The notes under the pieces were generated by a model. It worked only from the letters and a program-made list of their open reading frames with translations. It was not told the origin of the DNA and made no database searches. From Asterias rubens (lineage: Eukaryota; Echinodermata; Asteroidea; Forcipulatida; Asteriidae), in the NCBI RefSeq assembly GCF_902459465.1, contig NC_047066.1, positions 21,827,047-21,891,046 on the forward strand: DNA of 64,000 nt, read 5' to 3'. Of this stretch, positions 1 to 13,500 are shown one piece after another (positions within the stretch are counted from its first letter, which is position 1; every line of letters starts with the position of its first letter). Made by a program: the position numbers and the translations under genes.

Positions 1-103
1 ATTCTTTCCCGAGTTCTGTTTCACATGACTCAAGAAAGTACACTCAGAAACACAAATTAAAAGTTAATATTCTTAATCCCGATGCAAATTTAACATCTAT
101 TAA

Positions 104-481
104 AGGCACTGGACACTATTGGTAATTGTCGAAGACCAGTATTCTCACTTGGTGTATGTCAACATATGCATAAAATAACAAACCTGTGAAAATTTGAACT
201 CAATTGGTCGTCGAAGTTGCGAGATAAAAATGAAAGAAAAAACACCCTTGTCAAACGAAGTTGTGTGCTTTTAGATGCTTGATTTCGGGACCTCAAATTC
301 TAAATCCGAGGTCTCAAAATGAAATCCGTGGAAAACTACTTCTTTCTAGAAAACTACGGTACTTCAGAGGGAGCCATTTCTCACAATGTTTTATACTATC
401 AACAGCTCTCCATTGCTTGTTACCAAGTAAGTTTTTATGGTAACAATTATTTTGAGTAATTACCAATAGTATCCACTGCCT
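104..481 (+). mobile_element. Family A MITE (TTAA insertion)
   Basis: Ends AGGCACTGGACACTATTGG and its inverse, flanked by TTAA. Internal landmarks: AAATAACAAACCTGTGAAAA, CGTCGAAGTTGCGAGATAA and GAGACCTCAAATTCTAAA. It sits inside an older SINE-like repeat, and the flanking TTAACATCTATTAA appears on both sides (90-103 and 482-495). Confidence 0.88.
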
Positions 482-684
482 TTAACATCTATTAAATCAG
501 TGCGGTACCCGCTGCTAAAGTATATTCACCTGAGTAATGGTCCTTGCAGTGTGGTGAGGGGTCCGGATGCAGATAGCGCCCCCTGGGATGGTTGACATGC
601 CTGGTGGTCTGAGCAGAGACTGAGGGTGTCACCCTGCTGACACAATAACATCCTAAAATCAAAAGGTAAAAACGGTTCACTCAA

Positions 685-860
685 ATATAGGAAAAATCAA
701 ACACTTTCGATCCTGGCTGTGCTCCGTGGTCATAATGGGTTGACGTGGCTGGCAGCCAAAGGCGCCCTTGCATGCCTGCTTTTCGAACACGTTGTAGCAG
801 CGTCCTTCACAATTCAGGTCTTAGATGCGAGTAAGGATGATTAGCCCCCCAAATTATTAT
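685..860. repeat. Interspersed repeat, copy 1
   Basis: Shares GCTGTGCTCCGTGGTCATAA, CCTTGCATGCCTGCTTTTC and GTAAGGATGATTAGCCCCCC with an inverted copy at 29,435-29,600. Lies left of the last visible HIRA exon. Confidence 0.7.
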
Positions 861-1246
861 TATAGTAAAGTAACTAAAATAAATAACATTAAAAAATCTA
901 CTCCGCTGAAGTAGAACATATTAAAGCAAGACAAGTTCTCAAAAGAACACGATCTACCCGGCAACTAGATATATACAGTGTGCTTATACAAAAATATAGA
1001 TTGCAGGCCTGTATGCTTCGTTTTTGAAAGGGCAAGGGCACCAAGGTATTTTCTTATTAGTAAGGGGGGCACACTATGAGGAAATTGTATATTTCTACTG
1101 GAGCAATTCAAAGGCAACAGGGGGCATTGAGGCAATCGCCTTCGTTGCCTCCGTGAAGTATCAGGTCTGAGATTGATACCTCATCATGCGATGCCTCAAG
1201 TCCCACATAACAAGTAAACAGTCAAATTATTTTTGAACTTAGAATG

Positions 1247-1430
1247 AAACTGGGACACATTTCATTAAAGCCTATAAACACAAAAACTTGCTAAGCACAG
1301 AAAAATCATGCTTAGCAGAAATAGGTTACCATCTACAATACAATAGAGTTCACATTGGTTAGAACTGGCGGCCAACTCATTTTGCTTAGCAAAGAATTAA
1401 GCAAAGCAGTATTTTCTGCTCGACAGATTC
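1247..1430. repeat. GCTTAGCA-rich interspersed repeat
   Basis: A repeat characterised by CTTAGCAGAAATAGGTTACC and TTTGCTTAGCAAAGAATTAA, with loose inverted symmetry. Related copies: 2,285-2,420, 11,025-11,175, 19,015-19,190, 21,450-21,690, 23,030-23,330, 40,415-40,655, 40,803-40,985 and 62,790-63,035. The common end is GCAGCTCTATGAAATTGGGC. Confidence 0.65.
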
Positions 1431-1514
1431 ATGGACCGAGTCGTGGCTTAATGTCAGTCCACACAACTGTGAAAGTACACTCTGCATTGATGGCTGTGAA
1501 TATACAACACTTAC

Positions 1515-4500
1515 CAGCAAGACATGGATGAATTGTAGCTGTAGGATTTTCCATTGGAAAGCAGTATAGCTGGTACTCCCTGATCTGTTACCAGTGAATT
1601 TGTGATGGCTATATCACCACCTGCAGATTAACAAAAATAAAATTTCCGATTGTAAAAATAAATATTGTTGTCTAGCGACTGAATCAAAGATCTTCTTTCA
1701 AGGCACTGGGCACCAATGTTTGTATGAGAGAGATTGGTCGTTGCCAGCTTGGCGCTATACCCTCGTGGGAGATTTGCCGAGTTCCCTTGTTGGGAAGATC
1801 ATCTTAAAATAGACACCCAAACAAATACCCAAACAAACCCCCCCCCTCCTAAAAAAAAAAAGAACCAAGAAAAAAAAAATTGGAAAAAAAAAAAATAGTT
1901 GCTTGGCCTCACCTTTCATGATTGGCAGTAACGACACTCTGCTGACTTTGGCTTCCATCCTCCTTACATCCCTACAAACAAAACCAATGAAAATGACCCA
2001 ACATTACTATGGAGGACACAATGGCACAGACCCAGTTAAATTCATCAAGGATGCCCTCGTTTTGTGGAGCGAGACGATGACAAGTAAAATGGGACATTGC
2101 GCTCTTGAAGATGAATTAAAATTAAAATGCCAGGTACTTGCTTAATACTTGCACGACTGTTGTTAGACGTAAACCAAACATATTATAAACAGGACTGGCC
2201 GTGCGCGGAGACGATAAAAAAGCGGAGACTGTGGAAAAAAAACTTGGAATGGGCAAATTTAAAAAAAGGACATCCGCGTTTCCGCGGATGTCTCACATGC
2301 CTGTTGCTTACCAGAATAAAGCTGCCAGTCATACACTATCTGAACCTGGAATCCTGGTTATTTTGGCTTAGCAGAAAATTGTTAAGCAATATTTTCTGCT
2401 AAGCAGCTTTAAGAAATGAGACCATGATTTTTTGCTACTAGTGCCTTACCAGACATACAGTAAGCCTGATGTTGTGATGGCCATGATGTACCCACTACTG
2501 CATTGTAAAATGCTGACAACAGAGGGCAGCAAACACGCTGGGAGTAACCTCCGACCCTCACTGGAGAACATGTTTACAGTTTGGTTTTCACAGCTGACGC
2601 ATACCACAAACCTAAAAAAGAAATACAGTTATACCAAAACCAAAATTTACTTTTTGACTGTAAATGGTAAGACAGTAGGAGGGTTGACTGTGCACAGTGT
2701 AAAGATGCATTCTTTACATATCTTATTGCAGGCTGTCCTAGTGCATGTTTCATTCAAAACATGTAGATTAAATGGTCACAGAGTAGGAGGGTTGACTGTG
2801 TACTGTGCAGATGCAATCATTTAATGATATATTGCGGGCTAACATAGTCTATCTACCATTCAAAACCATTCAAATGATATAATCAGACAGTAGGATTCAC
2901 CAAATGATATCATATAGCAGGCTGCCGTCTGAAGAATGTAGATGATATTAAATGGTCAAACAGTAGGAGGGTTAAAAAGTGACTAACCTATTTCCTGTTA
3001 ATATTGTTCCTTTACTGGTTAGGATGGATTCCCATAACGTCTCGTTCTCTTTCATTCCTCGGAGTTTATGTACAGATTTTGCTGTAAAGAAAAAGAAATT
3101 ATATCCACTTTGAACCAAAATATACAAAAAACTAGTTACATGTATGTATATTCCCTAGAGGCTATAGACCTTATGCATTGTTGTCATCCAGCAGCCATCT
3201 TAGAGGTAAAACGATGACCAAACAATCAAAACGCACAGATATGTACGCATGGCGCACAGGTTTGGCCAATGCACGTCTTCTTTCTGACCTCTAGGTGAGG
3301 GCGCCCTACTGATACGACATCATGTGCATGAGGTCTATTTTATTTATTTCCTCAAAACCTCCAACAATGGAAAAGATAAAAAGATTAAAGTACATCAAAT
3401 TTACAGTAAAATGCACATAAACACGTAATTAAAGAAACATGATAACCCTGACACTCTCGGACGACCCCCAGACTATCTTGACTATTATTGTTATTATTAT
3501 TATTCACCTGTGACTGAGTCGCTGTTTTCCAATTCAACAACGAGATCTGGTTCAGTTGAGCTGCTCTGACGCGGCACATTCAGCTGTAACTTCTTGGGAG
3601 TCTCTGGGGTTGGTATCTTGATTAGAGGCTTGGCTGGTAACAACCGACTTGCCGCTTCAGATGAACCCTGGTTCAATATCAAAGGACAATAAATTTTGTT
3701 GTTAAAGATTGGTTGATATATTCTATAGACCCTATGCACAATGCACAGCGCACATAAGCGCATGTTTTCAAAACCAATTGTTCGGGTTGCAGAAAGTATC
3801 TTGATCAGTGGCTTGGCTGGTAACAACCGACTTGCCGCTTCAGATGAACCCTGGTTCAATATCAAAGGACAACAAATTTACAATGTTAAAGATTGGTTGA
3901 TATATTCTATAGACCCTATGCACAACGCGCAGCGCATATACGCGCACGTTTCTTCCAAGACCGCACTGTCCGGGGTTGCGTAGTGTTTTTTGATCAGTGG
4001 CTTGGCTGGTAACAACTGAGTTCAAATTTGTTATTTTGTGCATATAATGAGACACACCAACTGAGAATGCTGGTCTTTGACAATTATCAAAGGTGTCCAG
4101 TGTCACTAAGAATAATTAACAAGAATCAACAGGGTCCAGCCACCCACCAAGTTTATCAAGAATCCTCACATTGTTACAGAGCTGCCAACAACAATCACAG
4201 AGATGTTTAGCACTCGAGAAGGCTCTGCTAGGGTCGAAAAATTAATTTTTGGGGTTGGAACAGAAGATTGCAACAGCTAACTCGATGTTCTCTTAGGTAT
4301 TACATGTAATGTAGTAGGGAAAAAATGTCCACAATTTGGGAGATTTTCAAGTTCGTTCATCAATACAGGGAGAGATTGGTTTATTTTCATGGAAATTACT
4401 GCAGAGTCAGAGAGAGTTGGCACTCTGCCGTGAATGCTAAAAATCCCTTTATCAAAAAAATATTGACATTTTGGACATTCTTGCACAGTGCATACAAAAC

Positions 4501-7500
4501 TTTTTTTGCAATAGGTACTAGTCTTATCTCTAGTTAGGACAAGTTACCCGTCCTAACTTAGGACTATCCATATGTTAGGACTATCCTAACTCTTTGTTAA
4601 CTCGACCCCTGAATTGAAAAGTCACTTACACCAGCAACTGAGGTCCCGCTGGAAGTTGGCGTCGCTGCAGCTGCACTAGCTGCTGCAGCAGCGGCAGCAG
4701 CAGCAGCTGCAGCAGCAATTCTCTGCTGTGTCCTGTACTCCTTGCGAGGCTTCTTAATGATGGGTTTATCTGAGGAGGCGTCTCCTCGTTTCCCCTTCAG
4801 GGATTGAGAGGAACGAGGAGGGGTGGAGGCTACGACGGGTCCATCTTTCAGTTTGGATACATCTTTGGTTCTGGTGGGAGAAAAACACAATTAAGAATCA
4901 ATTTATAACTTAGTTTTCCATCCTCCACAAGTAATAATTGTTAAGAAACACTTTGGATAGAAAGTGGTAGAAACAGTTAAGTGAATGGGATTGAGCGGTG
5001 GTAGCCAAAGTATTAGTCCAGCCGATTTCCTACCTTCCGCTCATGTAGCAGCTAATAAGCAGGACAGTTCTTCTCAGAACCAAGAAGTCGCCAGAATACC
5101 TAAAGATTTACTCCGCAGTAGTAGAAAAGTCTACCGAATTAATAAAAACCTGTATGCAATAGTAGAATATAATCTAATAAAAGGACCTAATCTACCCAGC
5201 TAGCAGATCACCGCATACCAAATATAACAAGTCACTATATGGAAAAGTTTGCTGTAACACCATGTAATGACTATGGGTGCGTTTTGGCGGCGGTAACCAA
5301 AAACTGTATCGGTTGTTGGCTCTGCTGTTCAGACTGAACAATAACCGAGTTGTGCAGCTTTGTTTCTTTTCTTAAATGGAGAAACAGAACTAGTGACTTG
5401 TTACATAGGGTTTGAAACTTTGCATGGTGGAAATACGATATGGAAAGGTTTGCTGTCATACCATGTAATGACTATCTCTAAATGAGTCGGGGTGGTTCTA
5501 AAAAGAACTGTTGGTTTTTAACTCGACGTTTCGATCAGTATGCTCTGATCGTCTTCTGGAGAAAGCTGAAACAGTTAAGTGAATTTGCTTTCTCCGGAAG
5601 ACGATCAGAGCAAACTGATCGAAACGTCGAGTTGAAACCAACGGTTCTTTTCAGAACCAACCCAACTCATTTAGAGATAGTCATTACATGGTATGACAGC
5701 AAACCTTTCCATATCGTATTTCCACCATGCAAAGTTTCAAACCCTACTTAACAAGTCACTAGTTCTGTTTCTCCATTTAAGAAAAGAAACAAAGCTGCAT
5801 AACTCTATCGCAAACATAAATGGCCGTCCACTTTAACAACAACCTTAATCACTTTAAAAATAAACAGACTGAGTAACATCCTTACTTATCAGCATAAGCA
5901 GCAGCAGCTTCAGCACATGCTGCAGCGGCCGCAGCCGACGCCATCGCAGCGATGTCCGTCGTTCCTGACTTGGCTGTGCTGACATCAGCTTTCGGGGAGA
6001 CCTCGGTGACTACTGCGGCTGGTTTAGGCTGCTCGGCAAGGTGGCTCTCAGCAGTGAGTTTGGCTTTCTCTGCAGCTGCTGCTGCTGTTGCTCGACCATC
6101 CGTGGTTTGTTTCTGGGTGAAGCGACTATCCAACGCAGAAACAGGCTGGATAGATTTAAGGCAATGGACACTATTGGTAACTACTCAAAATAATGAACTT
6201 TAGTGTTTTCTAATTCAACCAACAGATAAAAACTCAAATAGTTTGTTTCTCTTGAATAATTCAACAGTTCAGCAGATGTTAAATTTGCATCTGGAATAAA
6301 AAACATTTGTTTTAGTTTTTAGCTGCTGCTAAACATAGGGTTTCATACTGCCTCTAGCTACCGGGGAATCGGGGTGGTCTCGTTGGTATGACACTGCTCT
6401 AGAATTGCAAAGGTCTTTGGTTGGAATCCCACCCGAGTAATATCACTGTGAATTGTTTCCACAGAGCTCGGGAGTATACAGTGCTCACACACATCGGTAT
6501 ACAAGGGTAAAACTAAAATCAATCAAACTTAACAGTTGCTGATTATTTTTCTTAAACCAAAGGTCATATCAACATACCACATTACTGTCCAGGGTCGTGA
6601 CCCCATCCATGACCTCTTTCTTCACCATGACCTTGTTCTGACCTTCGATGAATACATTACCGCCTGGTTGACCCTGCTGGCTGCTGGATGTGGGACTATC
6701 AAAGAGATTCTGACTTAAGCTGCGGAATGGCTTCGGGGACACTCTGTTCAAAAGAACAATTTAAAGATTTGTAATAATTGCATTGTGCAAAAAAATTACT
6801 TGTGTTTTTTGCTTTATAACTAGACAACAGTATAGTAAGCAATCAAGACTGCTTAGTGAATCCCTTTCAAAGGCAGATGACACTATTGGTAATTACTCAA
6901 AATATTTATCAGCATAAAACCTTACTTGATTACGAGTAATGGGGAGAGGTTAATAGTATAAAACATTGTGAGAAACGGCTCACTCTGAACTGACGTAGTT
7001 TTCGAGAAAGAAGTAATTTTCCACAAATTTGATTTTGAGACCTCATGTTTAGAATTTGAGGTCTCGAAATCAAGCATGTGAAAGCACACAACGTGTGACA
7101 AGGGTGTTTTTTCTTTCATAGTTATCTCGCCACTCCACCGACCAATCGAGCTCAAATTTTCACAGGTTTGTTATTTTATGCATAAGTTGAAATACACCAA
7201 GTGAGAAGACTGGAATTGACAATTACCAATAGTGTTCAGTGTCTGTAAAATTCTCCATGTTTAATTCTCAAGTTTTTTTTAAATTCGATGCTCTTAACCA
7301 CTCGGCTGCTTACCCGAAGCTTGCCTGTTGAGGTGCTATATGCAATGGTGTGATCCTCCGTCTGCCATCAGGGGTTCTTGTTTCTATCTGCTTGCTCTTC
7401 ACATCCTGAGAGGGAAAAGGGGAATGTGTTTCATTGAAAATGCAAAGTAAATGGCGAAAATAGATTCTGTTTTAATGGGAACAAAAAATTTACAAAATTG

Positions 7501-10500
7501 AATTTCTGGTACTTGCTTAATAGTCACAAGTTACTGCTCAAATTGGAACTGATGATGCTGCGTGCACATATTGTAAGAGCGTTGTACGTGCGTTTAATAT
7601 GAAGTACACGTTGGTGTGTGTGTTATAATAACGCTATGGGATGCTGTTTTGTCTACTTACAAAATGGCCGCACATCGGGCCCACAGGCCGCGTATCTAAG
7701 CTTGCGCCCCCTCTAGTTCTCTATGAGTCAAGCCGTCGATTTCACCAAACTCTTCCTAATTTCTTAATCTTAGGACTTGGGATAAGTCCAAGCCTTGCAC
7801 TGTAACATGGAAACCCTAAGATTAATCCTAAGTTAAGGGTTATTCATCCTAACTCAGGACAGGATTAATCCTAGCGTTTCGTGAAATCGGCTGCAGTGCA
7901 CTGAACCACTCGACCAAGACGATGAGACGAGACTCACCAGTGGCTGTCCCTCAATGAGGGCCGTCTGGACCACCGTCTTAGTAGGTGTGGTCATCATCTT
8001 GATCTTGGACGCCTGCTTCTCCTTCAGCTCTTTCTGTTGCTGCTGTAGTTTCAGCATCTCTGGATTCTCAATGATGCTGTTGGCGAGGTTTGTGGATCCT
8101 GACGAGAAGACGCTCTTTCCGTAGACTTTCTCGTGAAGTTTTGTCTGTTCAGGTAAAAAAAATAAATAGAATAAGGCCGTGTCCGAATGGACGGCTTCAG
8201 CTACTAGGGTTACGGCTAGATTTCCACCTCATCATGCGTTGAGGTATAGGACGTCCTTAGCAACACCCTTAACAACAGCCGTAGCCGTAGTTGTAGACGC
8301 TAATTACAATACGGCCTTAGGCTCCATTTAGCCTAGGCTCAACTCTCGACAATCACAACCTTAACCCTCCCACTATTAGACCGTGAATTTTTTTAAAGGT
8401 TTTTAAATAAACCAAAAATCATAAACCAACCCAAATTATGTAAGTTACACAAACATTTATACAATATTGTGCACTTCAAGAAATTGTCCATAAAGTAGTT
8501 GAACCGAATACCTTGTCATCCTTAGTGAGTTGTGAACCGACTTCATCACTGCTGAGATTAAAGTAACAGACTGTGCCGTCTACTGAGCAAGCTAGAAGCT
8601 CATCACCTTCCTGGTTCCTGGAAAGACAAATCGGTTTGAATAATTGTTAGCAACTTTGACAATATGGGTGAGTTTGATTAGCTTCCGTGGGTCGACCTCG
8701 GATGAGTCCCTGACAAGAGCTTATCGAACGATCACCCACCCTCTCGTGGTGACGTCACGCACCACAAGCAGGGCACTTGGGGCTGACCCGGGTGAGCCCC
8801 TGGGATGCCGTCAAAGCTATTCGAACAAACCGGGGCAGACTGGGGCCGCCCCAGGAAAGCTAATCGAACGCACCCTATGTGGTGCAAGATCTTTGCTCGA
8901 CCTGTCAAAACCTACTGACTTAACCGACCAACAGACCGACCTAAATGACCTGACAGACTGATCTGAACAACCAACTGGCCTGACAGAACGACTAACCTCA
9001 TTGACTTTAATAACCAACCAGTCGCCTTAAACAACCAAACGACCGGCAGACCTGAATGACCGATCATGATGAACTCTCCTTGACTGAAGAGAAATATTTA
9101 CTTACCACGTCAGGTCCATGATGGAGTTATTGAAGATGTCATGGACCACCACAAGAGGGCGCTTTAATGCGGTCAGCTATTGGTTTAAGATACAAACACA
9201 TTATCAAGAGCAATTCCATGTAGTACAAAAATTATTGGGGCTCATGCTACGGGTAAACGTTATTACATTATACACGTCAAAAGTACCACTTAGTGTGAAG
9301 AAGGGTCCAAATCAATAGCGTACTTTAGCTGCATTGGGAACCCTGCTTAGCCAAAATAATCTGCTAAACAACTTTGTTTCGGCTTGAAACACATGTGGGT
9401 GTGATCAAGTGCTATATAATGGCCCGGTCACACAAGCCTCGATAACGAGAACGAAAACGAGAACGTTGGACGAATGAGCGTGGGCGTATCCTGCGTGGAG
9501 CAATTCAACCAATAGAATGCGTTCTCTTAGCGGCGTTATTGTTTTTCGGTATCGCTGCAGTGTGATTCAGCCTTTAGAACAGAACATTGATAATTATTCT
9601 TATTGTTGTTTACTTACCCATATTGACACTGATCTGTCTCTACTGCCTATTGCACAGCACGTATACGGCTGCTGCTATAAATAGGAAATGAACAACACAA
9701 AAGACACAAAAGAAATTAACAACTAATATAATTCACACTGCTTTCAGATAAGCACGTTGTGAAAAACAAACAACAGAACAAGTTTGTTAACCTCATGGGT
9801 AGTGGATGTAATTGCTTTAAAGGCACTGGAAATTTGGTAATTGTCAAAGACCAGTCTTCTTACTTGGTGCATCTCATCATATGCATGAAATAACAAACCT
9901 GTGAAAATTTGAGCTCAATTGGTCGTCGAAGTTGCGAGATAACTATGAAAGAAAAAACACCCTTGTCACACAAAGTTGTGTGCTTTCAGATGCTTTAATT
10001 TGAAACCTCAAAATGTAATTATTATTAATCTTATATATTATATTATTATCTAATATTCATAAATACCCCAGACAGTTTGTCTACTCCTATTGGTGGAGAG
10101 CGCGTCATGTGGGGGTGTTTATACCGTTGATAATGACCAGCTGGAGCTGTTTATAACAAGCTGGCTTCCGCGTGTCGGGCGCGCAAGATTATCACGCGGA
10201 ACGCAATTCATAGCTATAGTAAAAGCGCGTAATCTAAGCGTGCGTGCGTAATCTAAGCGTACGCGTGTACACACAACCAACGTGCATCAAACAGATTCTT
10301 CACTAAGTTTTTGAAAAAACATTTCAAACCTTGAATTCTCAATTGTTTAAGTGTCTATAATTGTATTTTTAACGTTTTTTAACAAAAGGGAATTTATGAA
10401 TGGGAATAAAAAAGTAGTGACTCGTTCTTAAACGTCCGTAGTGTCTACTGCCTTTAAAATGGTAAATAAATTCAAGCTGACAAATCTTACCTTTGATTGG

Positions 10501-13500
10501 TTACCTCTTTTGATTGTTCTTGTAAAAATGTTAGAGTTGAACCTCTGCAATGAAATTAAAAAAATAAACAATTCAAATATTATATTTAATTTTGTATTCA
10601 TTTATTTGCTTTAAACTTATTTCATACAGCATCCACAGCACAACCGCCAAAAATGTCAGAAGAGAATTCTGTGGTAAAGATTCCTTATGAAGTTAGGTTG
10701 TTTTGTGGATTTAAATTTAACCATCAAATTGCCAAAATAAGAAATGGTGTTTTCCACTTACCACACATGTGACTGCTTTGCGGTGTCCAACAAAGTCCAT
10801 ATTAGCTTTCCAGCCCTCTCGGTCAATGATCTGAGCTGTTGGTCCCCTGTTGTTCATTGCATGTGCAGATACAACATAGGCGCCATCGGGGGACCAGCTA
10901 AGTCTCAATATATGTGTTGTACCCCCACACTGCGTCAGGAAGGCAACAAAAGTAAAATAATTATAAAACATGGTACTTACACAACAAATCACATAAACAT
11001 CTTGATCCAATTTCATTGGCTTTAAAGCCTGTAAGCACAACAAACTTGCTTAGCACACAAATGTTTGCTTAGCGAAAAATACGATACCAGCTAGAGCACC
11101 ATACCATACCAATGATGCAACTAGTACCACAGTCATTTCTTGCTTAGCCAAAAAATTGTTTAGCAGATTTGTTTAACTTGTGCTTCATAGTACCTTGCAT
11201 GCTTAGCTTAGAGGTGATATAATCAGTGATATATTTTCTTCCAGTAGGAGTCTCATGGTCGACAAACAAAAAAATATGACAAACCTCTTCAAACGGCTCG
11301 AAGATTGCCGTCTCCTCTTTCCAGTCCATCGTTCTCCAAATCCTTAGACTTTTATCGTCAGACTAGTAGAGAAAAGAATAATACAGCAAATATAAACACA
11401 ATGATCTCAGAATGAATACGTATGAAACTAGCAAGTATATAATACAGGAAAGTATCCTTGCCAAAATTTAGGATTTGAACTGACCGAAATCAATAAAAAA
11501 AAAAGATTTTTGGGGTTGAACAAAGAATTGACTAGAATGGGATTCGAACCAACGACCTCCGGATTAACATGCCGGCGCTCTACCAACACACAGGTGTATG
11601 GGTTATAAAAAAAATATTCGAAAGATATAGACGATTTGACCAATGTTTACATTCAAACCGCCCTCTGTTGACAAAACACTGTATACGTCATGTTTCGACA
11701 GGCAAAAAGACGCGTAGTCATGGTAAGATTATATACACTTTGTAGCTGGCTGCCAAAACACAAAGGTTTTGCCCGGCGGTATGCACGCGAATCATGTTAT
11801 GGTTTTCGAGTAACGTCAGATGTCACATCGTCTATAGCTATATTGGCTTTACTCAAACTACAACAGTTCTTAATGATGTGTACACACCTGAGATGCGATG
11901 TATTTTCCCACTGGGTCCCATGTCACACCTTTAACCAGACCAGAGTGACCACTTAGTACAGAAATAATCTCTGGGGAAAAACAAAACAAAACAAAAAGAG
12001 AATTTATCAAATAATGCAGAGAGCAACTACCTGAAAAATAAAAAGAGAATATAAAACAATGAGCTTACAATGAATATGCTAATTATAATCATGAATATGC
12101 ATGATTAATAATAAAAAGAACACTTATAGTGGGTTTTGAGGGCCTAATTAAACTTATGAATAGATGACATGTTACGGATATTAAGAGGCAGATTATTCCA
12201 AAGTAGAGGACCAGCATGAGAAAAAGCCCTGTCACCCCAAAAGACAGATCCATTAGGCTCCACCCACGGCACACGTGTGAGCAAGAACACGTGAGCCTCT
12301 CCAATGCCTTTCTGTACAACTCTGCCGCGCACGTCAAGCATGCGCGCACGCATGTCGAACCTTATTTGTCGGACCTTCGTTGCATTGTGATTGGTCAATA
12401 TACAATGGGGCGGAGCTTAGTGGATCGGTCTATTGTTGTGGGTTTGGGGAACATGACTGGGCCCAATTTCATCCAACAAAAAACACCACCAACTTCTGGG
12501 CTCGACTTCATAAAGCTGCTTCAGGTCAACGAAAATATGCTTACCCGAAAACGTTTACCATGTTTACCAGCCAAAAAACCACTAGTACTATTGGTTGGTA
12601 TCCTGCTCACTTTTGCTAAGCAGAAAATTCTTGCAATATTCATGAAACTGGGGCCTGGGGCCAATTTCACAAAGAGCTAAGATGGATTTCACCAGCAAAT
12701 TAAAAGACGATCAGAGCATACTGATGGAAACGTCGAGTTGAAACCAACGGTTCTTTTCAGAACCACCCCAACTCATTTAGAAAAAGTCATTACATGGTGT
12801 GACCGCAAACCTTTCCATATTGTATTTCCACCATGCAAAGTTTCAAATCCTACTTAACAGCAAATCAATCGTAGTCATCAAGTAAAGTATGATGACACAA
12901 CACAAATTACTGTGGCCATACTGAAACTTGTCTTGCGTTGAATTTTAGTGCTTTGTGAAATCGGCCTCTGGTCATCAACTTTCTCCTTCAAAAATTTTAT
13001 TAAACCCTAAAAGTGTGAATCTAAATTGTTTTATATTTACCTGGAAACTTGAGTGCATTCCATATGACAATACTGTTGTCAATGCTGCAGGATGCCAGCC
13101 AAGCATCATGTGGGGACCAGGCAACATCAAGGACATCTGTGGAATGGTCAGTTACTCATTATTCATAAATACCCCAGACAGTTTTGCTAATCCTTTTGGT
13201 TGAGAGTGTGTTCCGTGGGGTGTTTAAACAGCTGATAAAGACAAAGCTAGAGCTGTTTAAGACCGGCTGGCTTCGTGCATGCCAGTTTTACTTTTGCGGA
13301 ACGCAACTCATATCTATTAGAAATGGTGCGTAATCTATCTGTACACACGCATAACAACAACGCAAACAAAACATTTGAACAAAAGTTTGTGACAGTTAAC
13401 AAACTTTGAAAATTCACAGAAGAAACAGATTGTCACAGACTGTCTATATTTGTGAAATTCTTTCAGCTCGTGTTCACATTTTATGTACCCTTTGTGGGAG

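Larger units (their letters stand above)
1..1514. other. HIRA intron or 3' region, no exon recognised
   Basis: After the exon ending at 1,515 the next HIRA exon is not found before the window edge. The stretch holds a SINE-like repeat split by a family A MITE (1-110 and 482-560), the repeat at 685-860, and the GCTTAGCA repeat at 1,247-1,430. I searched the minus strand for the expected HIRA C-terminal segments and saw none. Confidence 0.6.

Noticed and set aside
2593..2611. Alternative acceptor for HIRA exon 21 at 2,593
   Set aside because: The acceptor at 2,611 has a better pyrimidine tract and restores the conserved FVVCVSCENQ segment in phase.
5482..5751. 89-aa open frame
   Set aside because: It lies wholly within a foldback element; both arms code complementary nonsense.
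12216..12680. 154-aa open frame on plus
   Set aside because: It spans a GC-rich inverted-repeat element and the reverse strand of a LINE remnant.
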